Below are positions 22,672 through 31,948 of a DNA stretch of 38,487 nt, one piece after another. Both the position numbers and the translations under genes were made by a program. The first letter of the stretch is position 1, and each line of letters opens with the position of its first letter. Below the pieces are notes generated by a model. That model was not told the origin of the DNA. It searched no databases and saw nothing but the letters and a program-made list of their open reading frames with translations. Where the stretch lies: contig URAN01000024.1 in NCBI GenBank assembly GCA_900545865.1, forward strand, positions 1 through 38,487, in the 5' to 3' direction. The DNA is from an uncultured Eubacteriales bacterium. Its GTDB lineage: Bacteria > Bacillota > Clostridia > Monoglobales > Monoglobaceae.

Positions 22672-24084
22672 TTAATAATCCAAATTGTCAAGATAGTTCT
22701 TTTGGAAGTCGGAATTTGCTTTCTCCAAAAGTGTCTTTGGGTCTGCGTCCTTATTTGTCAAAACCTCTTGAATACAGTTGTCGAGGATACCATAGAGTTC
22801 TTGTGCGCAAACGGGCTCCTCCGGACGAAGTTCACAGCCGCCGAGATCCTGAACGAAATCGTTATAGAGCTTAACGTGTGCAGGATCGCCGTTTGCATAC
22901 TTATCAATCATTTCATCACGGAACTTGAGTGCACTCGATTCCGTATTCCACTGCGACATCGATTTAACCGTTACAAGCTCGCCGTTCTCAATTCTGCGGT
23001 GAATACTCTCCTCGGTATTGGTCTTGTATTCATCCGATGCATCGGGTGTGTTTGTCATTTGCAGCCACTTTAACGCCCCTTCAATTTGCTTTTCGCTCGC
23101 CTTGTTACTGATAGCATAAACTCCGCCGCCCATCAATGTTACCCACTTTTTCGGGCCTGCGGGAGTCGCCATCATCCCGATTGAATCCGGATCTAAATCA
23201 TATGCCGTAAGATAGCTTGGCGTATCACCTGCGCCTATAACCATTGATCCACCCCCTGTGCCAAACGTCTTATAAAGCTCGGTATAGTCGATAAGAGTGT
23301 TAGCCGGAAGAACGTCATACTTCCATTTGAGGTCTTTTATCCATTGTAAAGCCTCTGCCGCCTCGGGGCTGTTAAACACAGCCTTCCACTTTCCGTCGCT
23401 GCCTTTTTCCATAAAGTTTGCACCGTATGACCATGCTATCTGTGTGAACTGCCATCCACCGTTGTTGTTTGCGGTCGGGAAAATAAATCCCGGTTTGCCT
23501 GTTGCCTGTTTTAATTTAACAGCGAATTGTGCAAGCTCATCCCACGTCTTGGGTTGCTGCGGTGTTCCGTCTGCATTCATAAGTCCTGCCGTTTTAAAGT
23601 CATCAACGTTAAATACCATACCGAGAATATACGCCGATGACGGAAAAGCATATACCTTGCCGTCCTTTGATACGATTTTAAGCACGTCTTTATTTATCTT
23701 ATCATAAAGTCCCTGTTTTTTAAGCTCATCGGTTAAATCTGCGCTGTACCCTGCCGCAATAATCTGTGATACCTCCGTAAAGTATGTGTTATAGATTACC
23801 GGGAGCTGGCCGGCTGCCGCTTTAGCGTAGAAAGACTTGAGGTCGAATCCCCACTGATCACCCTGAATAACAAAATCTTTGTTTGCCTCCTCAAATCTTA
23901 CCTTCCTCGCCTCGATGTTTTCCTTTTCCTTGCCTTCTTTGGTCGGCCATCCGCCAACACTTATGATTGTTCTGCCCTGTTCGTCTTTGTCCGTCACCTT
24001 ATTTCCGCAGCCGCTGAGCAATGTAACCGACATTACCGCAGACAGTGCAAACGCCGTTATTTTTGCAAATAAATTCTTACTCAT
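22672..24084 (-). CDS. ABC-transporter sugar-binding lipoprotein (family 1 solute-binding protein)
   Basis: 470 aa. A lipoprotein signal ending LLSGCGNK (Cys about 26) is followed by a family 1 (MalE/UgpB-like) fold: TKEGKEKENIEARKVRFEEANKDF, YSADLTDELKKQGL, KVYAFPSSAYILGMVFNVDDF, GTPQQPKTWDELAQFAVKLK and MGGGVYAISN. It would capture oligosaccharides made by the secreted enzymes upstream. The partner permease genes, often next door, are not in the window, so it is orphaned here or served by distant permeases. A degraded AGAGG lies before the ATG. Confidence 0.9.
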   Translation of the reverse strand: MSKNLFAKITAFALSAVMSVTLLSGCGNKVTDKDEQGRTIISVGGWPTKEGKEKENIEARKVRFEEANKDFVIQGDQWGFDLKSFYAKAAAGQLPVIYNTYFTEVSQIIAAGYSADLTDELKKQGLYDKINKDVLKIVSKDGKVYAFPSSAYILGMVFNVDDFKTAGLMNADGTPQQPKTWDELAQFAVKLKQATGKPGFIFPTANNNGGWQFTQIAWSYGANFMEKGSDGKWKAVFNSPEAAEALQWIKDLKWKYDVLPANTLIDYTELYKTFGTGGGSMVIGAGDTPSYLTAYDLDPDSIGMMATPAGPKKWVTLMGGGVYAISNKASEKQIEGALKWLQMTNTPDASDEYKTNTEESIHRRIENGELVTVKSMSQWNTESSALKFRDEMIDKYANGDPAHVKLYNDFVQDLGGCELRPEEPVCAQELYGILDNCIQEVLTNKDADPKTLLEKANSDFQKNYLDNLDY

Positions 24085-24106
24085 AATTTATATATCCTCT
24101 TTTCTT

Positions 24107-26776
24107 TTATTTTTTATAAACCGTTACACTTCTTACTGTTGTCTGACTCATATGAACAATAATAATATCACAGTTATCCCCTGCTGTCTGATAGTCGGTG
24201 ATTGAATCTATCTTACCCGTATAAAGCCGACTGCCTGATTTTTGGTTCTTGTCATAGAACATAATCGCTGCGGAAGATAAATCAAGCGCCTCATCAACAT
24301 TTGCACCCGATTTATATCCCCACGAAACAACCTTTTTGCCTCGCTTGTTCACATATCCGAACGAGAGTTGGAAATTCAGCGTAAAAGTCGGTACAAACAG
24401 CGATTCTTTATCCGTATCACCGCTCCAGTTTATTCGGCAGTCCGTGCCTGCGTCATACAGCTTTTGGATTTCTACGACATATCCGTCTTTGCCCGTCCTG
24501 TAGCGGATAAGGTCGCCCTCATCAAGATCGGATAACCTTGCACTTTTGGCAACAAGCCTGTTGTCGTACACGTTAAACGACCTGTCGCCGCCTTGATAAA
24601 GACCCGATACCTTGATGTAATTTTCGTTTTCGGCATCTATTGCCTCGGACAGCTCACCCACGACAAATACGCTTGAGTTGAGCCAATCGTTTTCTTCAAA
24701 ATCGGTTGGCGTGTTTCTGTACACAACCGTGCTGCAAAACTCGTCATCCCCTTTGGTCTTGTAACATTCGATGCCCGAACAAGCAACATTTGTGTTAAAA
24801 GCACCTTGTTGTGTAACCGAATAATCCGACTTATCCGAACCGGCAATATTCTCTTCCTTCGGAACAATAAATATGTTTGTTTTTGAATCTATCGGATTTT
24901 TTCTTCCGAACCTGCCCACATATCTGGAGAGCTTCTCGCCGCCGTCCGTTGTACGGCAAAGAGTAGTGTCGGGGTTTTCTTCGGACGATACAAAATATGT
25001 ATCTACGGCTGATATTTGTTTATCCTTATCCTGCTTGTATAAGATAACCTGTGACTTGTACGTCACGCCCGACCCGCCCGCCGAGCACTCGGGAATGGCG
25101 TTTATCGCCTTTGACGCACTGTCGTATTTTATTCCGTCAATCTTAATCGAATCGGCGGATTTATATGTCGCAAGACCGTCAGTCTTTGAATAAATCCTGA
25201 ATTTTATACCGCTGTCAAAGCCGCTCGAATCAATACTCAAGCCGCAAAGAAAACCTACGTTATAATCCGATGCCGCACCGCTTATTATATACACAATCTC
25301 GCCGTATATATTCAAAAGTGCGGTTACGGGTGTGCCGACCTTTACACTGTCATATATCGCTGTGTGCCTTTTATTGACCCTGTATTCGGTGCTGTCAATC
25401 GAAATATACGCATAATCGTCATGCTTGATTGAATTTATCGTGCCGCCGATTTTGGTGTTTGACACGATAATTTTTATCCTGCTTTTGTCTACCGCCGCCG
25501 CAATATTGAGAACATTATCTTCCTCTATTACCTCCGCTGTGAGCCTGTCTCCGCTCGTGTTTTTAATTATTACCTTGTCATAATCATCAAGGTCAATCGG
25601 AGTCTGTCCCGTTATCTTGCTGTACAGGATATTATTGTTTTTATCCATACTCTTAAAGACAAAGGCGTGATTATCGTTCACAACGACAGCATCGTTTGTA
25701 CCGTTTCCGTCATAGTCAATAACCCTTATCGAACCGCTTTCAAACGTGTCAAACAACTCTTTTACCTTACTTTCCGGCACAGAGCCGTTATACAGAACCG
25801 ATGCGCTCGATACATTAATATCTTTATTACCCCTATTACCGATGCTGTATGTAAGCTTTTGTCCGTCAAAGCCGACATAATCATCTATGCTTATCTCCGT
25901 CACCTTTTCGCCGCCGCTTTTTTTATAAATATATGATATTTCGTCATCCTTGTTATATAATGCGCCGACTTTTGAGCCGAGGTAATCGGTCAAATCAATA
26001 TCGTTTAAAACCTTATATCTTTTTCCGTCAATAACAGCCTCGTCCTCATCCGCCGTTGTGTCATACGCAATATTCATACCGTCAAACCCCGTCAGAGCGC
26101 CCTCTGTGTGCGAAAGTCCGAACGCCTCGTATAAAAGCGTCTGTTCCTCTGACTTTGCATAGCTATAGCTGAACCCGTCACCGTCGGTTTTAACCGATTC
26201 GATTGTGTATTGCGGAACGATTAATATGTTATACAAAAGTATCGCCGCGTCGTTCAGGCTGAAAGCTCCGCCCCTTGACAAGCCTTGTATAAGTTTAAGA
26301 CTTGTTGCGGTCGAAATATATCCGCCGGGATAGCCGCCCCTCGCCTCGGCAACGGGACGATAGCCTGTCATACAAACAACGATTTTTACAGCTTCGTCAA
26401 ATGTTATCGCCTCGCTCGGACGGAAAAGCCGCTCATCGTCAACGGATAAAATTCCTTTTTCAACAAGCGTATTCACGCTGTACGCCGCATAATCGTATTG
26501 CGCCGTATCAACATAATATCTTGTCGCCTTATCGGTAATCTTATCGTCAATACCGAGGGTCCTCGCCGCATATACGGCAAAATCGGCTCTGGTGATTGAC
26601 GAAGAGTACGCAAACTCGCTTTGTTCATAAATAACTTTCAGTTCTTCGAGAAGGCTTACCGCCATCGACGCAGCTTCATTATCTGTTTCTGACGTTACGT
26701 TCGCCGCCGATACGGAAACACAAGTCAGCATAACCGACAAAGCCGCCAGCACCGAAATTATCTTGTTTAATCTCAT
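24107..26776 (-). CDS. Secreted SLH-domain cell-surface protein (889 aa)
   Basis: Signal peptide MRLNKIISVLAALSVMLTCVSVSAA. Residues of about 30-200 contain SLH-type repeats (ITRADFAVYAARTLGI; YDYAAYSVNTLVEKGILSVD then ERLFRPSEAITFDEAVKIVV; LIQGLSRGGAFSLNDAAILLYNIL), which anchor to secondary wall polymers. The remaining 690 residues are beta-rich and repetitive, with SH3/OB-like strands (SKVGALYNKDDEISYIYKK, VGTPVTALLNIYGEIVYI, DLDEGDLIRYRTGKDGYVVEI), and no catalytic motif is recognised. It may be a surface scaffold or binding protein of the polysaccharide locus. SD AGGAGG. It lies 13 nt after the preceding SLH gene. Confidence 0.85.
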   Translation of the reverse strand: MRLNKIISVLAALSVMLTCVSVSAANVTSETDNEAASMAVSLLEELKVIYEQSEFAYSSSITRADFAVYAARTLGIDDKITDKATRYYVDTAQYDYAAYSVNTLVEKGILSVDDERLFRPSEAITFDEAVKIVVCMTGYRPVAEARGGYPGGYISTATSLKLIQGLSRGGAFSLNDAAILLYNILIVPQYTIESVKTDGDGFSYSYAKSEEQTLLYEAFGLSHTEGALTGFDGMNIAYDTTADEDEAVIDGKRYKVLNDIDLTDYLGSKVGALYNKDDEISYIYKKSGGEKVTEISIDDYVGFDGQKLTYSIGNRGNKDINVSSASVLYNGSVPESKVKELFDTFESGSIRVIDYDGNGTNDAVVVNDNHAFVFKSMDKNNNILYSKITGQTPIDLDDYDKVIIKNTSGDRLTAEVIEEDNVLNIAAAVDKSRIKIIVSNTKIGGTINSIKHDDYAYISIDSTEYRVNKRHTAIYDSVKVGTPVTALLNIYGEIVYIISGAASDYNVGFLCGLSIDSSGFDSGIKFRIYSKTDGLATYKSADSIKIDGIKYDSASKAINAIPECSAGGSGVTYKSQVILYKQDKDKQISAVDTYFVSSEENPDTTLCRTTDGGEKLSRYVGRFGRKNPIDSKTNIFIVPKEENIAGSDKSDYSVTQQGAFNTNVACSGIECYKTKGDDEFCSTVVYRNTPTDFEENDWLNSSVFVVGELSEAIDAENENYIKVSGLYQGGDRSFNVYDNRLVAKSARLSDLDEGDLIRYRTGKDGYVVEIQKLYDAGTDCRINWSGDTDKESLFVPTFTLNFQLSFGYVNKRGKKVVSWGYKSGANVDEALDLSSAAIMFYDKNQKSGSRLYTGKIDSITDYQTAGDNCDIIIVHMSQTTVRSVTVYKK

Positions 26777-26789
26777 CCGATAGTCCTCC

Positions 26790-28481
26790 TTATTTCAAAC
26801 TGTAAATTCCGTAAATTATCTTTGCCGCCTGTGCTCTTGTCAGAGCGTCCTTTGCCGCAAATTCTTCTTCGCTCACTCCGTTTATCACCCCTGCGTCATA
26901 GAGGGCATAAACCGCGGATTTTGCATAATCCGAGATTTGTTCATCATCCGCAAAGATAAATCCCGGTGTGCGCTCACTCTCTTTGAGCTTTCCCGATTTC
27001 AGTGCGGTTCGGTATGCGATAACCGCCATATCCTCTCGGGTTATATTCGCACCTGTACCGAATAAATTCTCGCTGATACCGTTGATTATTCCCTCGCCGC
27101 AAGCCTTTTTGACAAACTCGGCGTACCACTCGCCGTCACTCACATCATCAAAGCTTTTGTCGGATACCGCCGCGTTCTCAAAGAACGTCTTGACTATTAT
27201 CTTGACAAATTCTTCGCGTGTGATATTGTCGTTCGGATAAAAGAGCCTGTCGCCCTTGCCGTTGATTATTCCCTTTTGTGCCAGTTCGACAATGGACTCA
27301 ACCGCCCAGCTGACATCATCGATATCGTCAAAAATGTTTTTGCTTATCTTATCGGGTGTATCGGGCGTTGCATAATCATCTGAAAATTCGCCGTTGCGGA
27401 TTCCGCCGCTCGATGAGCCTTTTGAGCCGCCCGATGAGCCGCCCGTGCCGCCCGAATTTCCGTTTGATGATCCATCACCGATTGCCTCTGCCAACGCTGC
27501 GTATGACGCAAAGTCTTTGTTCTGAATCTTTATTGCTTCGTTCATTGTAAGGGTGCGGCTCTTGCCGAACACCTCAACGCTGAACTCGTCAACAACCGTT
27601 TGGATGTTCTTATATCCGTTCGGCATCTTAACCGTTGTCAGCACGAACTGTTCATACAATCCGTCATAAAATTCGTCAATGGTTTTAAATATCAGCGGCT
27701 TTAATTTGCCCGTCATATACAGTCCAAATGTTTTGTCGACAAAGTCCGCTGTGTACAAGTCTTTGATTCGGCTCTCGCCGAGATGAAGCATAGCCGATTC
27801 GTCAAACAGATCTGACAGCTTTCCGCTCTTTATCGCCGAAATCACCGCAGCTTTTTCGCAAAGTGCAATCACACCGAGCTTATCGTTTTCGTCTAACGCT
27901 TTTCCCTTGACTTGTGCAGCAATAAGCCCTGCCGCATAGCTTTCAATCGGGTAATCGTCGCCCAAGCCGAGCGCATATTTTTTATCGGTGCAAATATTTT
28001 CGACCTCTTTGGCAATCTCGGCATCGGATTTGCCGCCCGATACGCCGTCGGACACCGCCTTATTCAAAAGCGCAATCGCTTCTTTATTCTCTTTTGCGTT
28101 ACTGAAAACTATGGTTTCTTTTTTTATATCCTCGCCGCAGCTACAGCCGATGTATGCGTCATAAATGCCGCTCTTGCGGTCACCGAATGAAATCGTTATA
28201 TCGTACGCGCCGTCCTCGCCGCTTGACATATCATCTCTGAATACGATAAAGTCGGTGTATTCATCCTTGCTTGCCGCCTTGCGCAGATCCTCCGCACCGC
28301 TGTTGTGCGCCCAGACATCGATACAAATAAGCTCACCGCTTTTTTTACATTCCGTGTTTCCCCAAAGCCGTACGCCGCTGCCGCCGACAGGCTCGTTCCT
28401 TGCAGATACCGCCGTTGAAAATCCTGTTACCACCAGCGACGCCGCATATATTACCGAAACAGATTTTTTATGATTTAGCAT
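26790..28481 (-). CDS. Secreted protein with Gly/Ser linker and three C-terminal SLH domains
   Basis: 563 aa with a signal peptide (VIYAASLVVTGFSTAVSA). Residues of about 30-350 are an unrecognised domain with two Cys near CSCGED. A Gly/Ser-rich linker (about 335-365) leads to three SLH repeats: WAVESIVELAQKGIINGKGD / FYPNDNITREEFVKIIVK, WYAEFVKKACGEGIINGISE / TREDMAVIAYRTAL and YAKSAVYALYDAGVINGVSE / ALTRAQAAKIIYGIYSL. The SLH module would hold the N-terminal domain on the cell surface. It shares an operon with the LamG-like and glycosidase genes. SD AGAGG. Confidence 0.88.
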   Translation of the reverse strand: MLNHKKSVSVIYAASLVVTGFSTAVSARNEPVGGSGVRLWGNTECKKSGELICIDVWAHNSGAEDLRKAASKDEYTDFIVFRDDMSSGEDGAYDITISFGDRKSGIYDAYIGCSCGEDIKKETIVFSNAKENKEAIALLNKAVSDGVSGGKSDAEIAKEVENICTDKKYALGLGDDYPIESYAAGLIAAQVKGKALDENDKLGVIALCEKAAVISAIKSGKLSDLFDESAMLHLGESRIKDLYTADFVDKTFGLYMTGKLKPLIFKTIDEFYDGLYEQFVLTTVKMPNGYKNIQTVVDEFSVEVFGKSRTLTMNEAIKIQNKDFASYAALAEAIGDGSSNGNSGGTGGSSGGSKGSSSGGIRNGEFSDDYATPDTPDKISKNIFDDIDDVSWAVESIVELAQKGIINGKGDRLFYPNDNITREEFVKIIVKTFFENAAVSDKSFDDVSDGEWYAEFVKKACGEGIINGISENLFGTGANITREDMAVIAYRTALKSGKLKESERTPGFIFADDEQISDYAKSAVYALYDAGVINGVSEEEFAAKDALTRAQAAKIIYGIYSLK

Positions 28482-28513
28482 TGTCTTTTCCTCTCTGTAT
28501 TATTATCTCGCTG

Positions 28514-28542
28514 CGTGCCGCCCTCCGATTCGGGGCGGCACG
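28514..28542 (-). terminator. GC-rich hairpin between the LamG-like and SLH genes
   Basis: CGTGCCGCCC (28514-28523) pairs with GGGCGGCACG (28533-28542), loop of 9. No T-run on the minus strand; it could protect the upstream mRNA end or attenuate downstream expression. Confidence 0.6.
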
Positions 28543-28554
28543 GATTTTTAAATC

Positions 28555-31500
28555 TTACTCTGTTGTCTTGTTAAATGCCTTACTCGGCGTAACCGGTTTC
28601 ATAGATGTAATGCTGTCCCAAAGGAACGCCTTTGCCTTTGTAAAGCTTGCGGCGTCTTGTTCGCTCATCTTGAATGAACAAAGCAGATTGGCATCCTTGT
28701 TTGCCGCATCGCTTCTGCCGTCAAGGCTCACCTCTCTGAAATCAAATCTTAAAAGATTGTTTCCCTCAAACAAGCCCATCGAAAGTGCAAACGCTTTTTC
28801 TTCGCCCGTTGTATTGATAACTCTTGTCTTTGCTATTACCGTATCTCCCTGTGCAAGGGTTCCGCTGTCGGCAAGAACGGGATTTTCTGTACCTGCCGCA
28901 TTCTTCCACGTTGTTATAGGTTCAATTATTAATTCGCCGTTTTGCTCTGACATAATCTTTTGAGTATATGTCGGCAAAGCAACCCCGTCCGAGGTCAAGC
29001 CGCTTACCGTAAGGGTATACTCGGTGTCTTTTGTCAGATACTCTTTAAGGTTCATAAGATATACGCTCTTGTCGGAATCAAACAATCCGTCAAACGCTAT
29101 TTTATTTCCGTTTTTGTCTTCCAATTTAAAGTTTGCTTCGGTCGGCTCGTCAACCGTATTCGCCCAAAACGCAACGCCTATTGCATCCGCAAGCGTTGTG
29201 AGCGTTGTTGCCGCTCCGTAGGTGTTATTGTAATAATCCGAGAAACGAACCTGCATAACTCCTCCGTTGGATTTTTCATATGCCTGTGCGGTAACTTTTA
29301 CGTTATCGATTAAAAGCTCCGAATTATACGCATTCTCGCCCATCCCCAGCGTAATGCCGCCAATGCTTGTTATGCCGAGCGAATCCGTTGATGCCGCCGA
29401 TATGAGAACATCGTCCATATAGGTGTTCACAACCTTGTTATCGAGGTCGATGGTATGTCTTATGCTGTACCAATCGCCGATGTTAACGTCCTTTCGATAG
29501 TTAGCGCCTATCTGATACTTTACGCCGTCAATCGTGTAATAATATTTGGTATAATCCGCCGAGCTGTCGTCTGCGTTTAAATCAAATATCGGCGTTATAT
29601 ATGACGCAAATTTTTGGTTTTGAATACCGAATATCGGTTTGTTGTGATTTGTTCCCTGCCAATTTGCTACGCTGTTTACGTTTCTTGAAAGTCCCGTATC
29701 GTTTATTGAATCGGGCGTTATCGAGAAATAGAACTGTTTCGGTGCGGCTGTCGGAACAGAACCCAAGCCCCAGCTTGACGGTGTGATACCTGCCGCCTCT
29801 GCCGCAGAAACCATCTCGCTGTCGCTTGAAAGCTTAACCGCCTTTACGTCATAGCTTACGTTAAACACGCCGCTCTTATATGCTTTATCGAGCTTATGAT
29901 AAACAACAGGGGCTTCGTTCTTGGATCTGGCATCTATAAGCTGTTTTCCTATCATAAGTGCATTTCCGCTCTTGCCGCCGTTATCCGAGCCTACTTTTGT
30001 ACCGTAATGCTGGTTTGCCTCTATCCAAATTTTATGCATTGCCCAATCCTTCGGTATATATCCGTCGGCAACCGTTGTGCCTTCAACAGCGCTCCAAAGT
30101 TTTTGACCGCCGCCCTCCGTATTGGTAAAAGCATCAAAGTTATCATCAACAAGGGTTGTTTCCGAACCTAAACTGTTTGAAACAGTCTTTTCGACTTTTA
30201 CATTATCTATAAGTGCGGACGAATCCAACGCATAATTGTGTGAGCTAAAGCTTATACCTGCAATCGAATTTATTCCGAATGTTTGACTGAACGGAAGTGT
30301 CGACTTTTCCACCCCATCAATATACCAGGTAATTGTATCTGCATTAAAATCAATCTCGGTCTTAATATTGTACCATTTCGGCGATGCAATCACGCCCGCA
30401 GCGCCGAGGTCTTGAACCGGATTCCATGCATCCGCCGATCACCATATAGCAGAGCCGCTTTTGGTTATGCCGATATAATTTGTATTTACACCCGACAACA
30501 AGCAGCTTACGGTCTTATCATTCTTTTTCTGTTCCGCTATATAGCTGTTGCCGCCGCTTGAATTAAATGCAGTTTGTTCTTCCGTCAACGCTTCGGGGTA
30601 TATACAGAACAACAACGTCGGGCATTGGCTGTAATATCCTTTCGGAGCCGTCTTTTCCGGCTTTACATCATAAGATAATATGACCTTGCCGGAACTTATT
30701 TTTTGATTGAGCGGAAGGTACATTCCCACCTGTGATGCATTGTATTCCGTTCTTGTGCTGCCAATGCTTACAGCTGTGCCGTAATTCGGGTCAGAATCGT
30801 TCTTCGGCTTTATAAATGAACCGGGCAGATTTATCCACCTTTGTTTAAGCGCCCATCCTTCGGGATTGAAATACTCGTTGTTTGCCGCTATATCCTCCGC
30901 ATTTCCAAGTGACTCTGTATAGCCCTCAAAGGTTTCATAAACAATCGTTTCAACCGAATCCGAGGTTGGCTTAACACTGTTGAAATAGATGTTATCGTTA
31001 TACGGTGTCCTGCCGAACGTGCCTGTAACGCCCTCTGTTTCGATTCTGTATTCATATCCCTGTTCGACTCCCGCCGGAAGATTCACCGTCAGCTTGTTTC
31101 CGTCAGCCGCTGCACTGACGCCGTCGACTTCCGCACCTGTTGCACAATTAAAGAGTTTTATCTTGCTTGAATCAAGCTTTGTAATCTTCTCGGTATATGT
31201 AACATCTATACTCTCGCCGCCGCTCGCCGTTGTCTTGTTTTCTATACCGAAAAAAGTGTCCTCGGCATATTTGCTCCACTTTACATCACGCAAATAATAC
31301 TTTCCGCTTTTCTCGCCCTCAAGCGAGTTTACAAGCACACGAATGAATGCTGTGTCCGCTCCGTATTCGGTACCTGCCGTGCCTTGAATGCTTTTTTGAA
31401 AAGCACCGTCAATGTACAAGTCAACCGTATTGTTTTTGTTAAAAACCAATCCTATATTGTACCAAACGTCATTTGAGTATTGAACACCTTTATCGAGGTT

Positions 31501-31908
31501 TTTACCTGCGCCGTATGCCTGTTCATCGGTCATACCTATGTAGCCGAGCTTGCTCAGTGCCAAAGCGTGAAAGCTGTTTTTTCCGACGTCTTTTCCTTCC
31601 GCATCTTTTTCAAATGCCCGAAAGATAAAGACTGCGCCGTCCGTACCGGGTGTGTTCGCCGCATCGGACTTTACGTCAAACGATATTGCTCCCCATGCTT
31701 CATCGTTTTGGGTTGCCGCAACCTGAAAATCGCCGCAGTTTGTCTGTATGCCCTTGATTTCCTTTGATGCAACCGATGTTATAACAACATCTGAATACTT
31801 CTGTCCCGTTATTGCACCGACCGATGCCGAAACGGGTACGGCAACAGATGTTGCGAAAAGCGTCAACCCCGATAATAAACCGATAACCTTTTTAAAATTC
31901 TTTTTCAT
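28555..31908 (-). pseudogene. Secreted multi-domain LamG-like protein interrupted by one in-frame TGA
   Basis: One continuous frame of 1118 codons, broken only by TGA at 30439-30441 between AIW and SADAWNPVQDLGAAG. Upstream: a 489-aa part with signal peptide (VIGLLSGLTLFATSVAVPVSA) and a concanavalin-like domain (WYNIGLVFNKNNTVDLYIDG). Downstream: a 627-codon part with more of the same fold (WYNIKTEIDFNADTITWYIDG; WYSIRHTIDLDNKVVNTYMDD, each ending LIDNVKV). These LamG-like modules usually bind polysaccharide. The TGA sits inside a domain, so it is a nonsense mutation, sequencing error or (least likely) recoding. If real, the product ends at residue 489; a re-start at ATG 30393 lacks an SD. 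Confidence 0.85.
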
Positions 31909-31948
31909 TTTCTATGCTCCTTTTGATTTATATAATTTTTATTATTTT

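Noticed and set aside
24637..24867. Short frames on either strand inside the SLH, glycosidase and LamG-like genes
   Set aside because: They overlap strongly supported genes and show no independent SD, motif or composition signal.
28555..31908. UGA recoded as an amino acid (alternative code or selenocysteine) to explain the internal TGA
   Set aside because: Several genes in the window end in TGA with tight overlaps (tnpW, FGGY kinase, metallophosphoesterase), so UGA is a stop here. No selenocysteine-type hairpin is evident directly after the codon.
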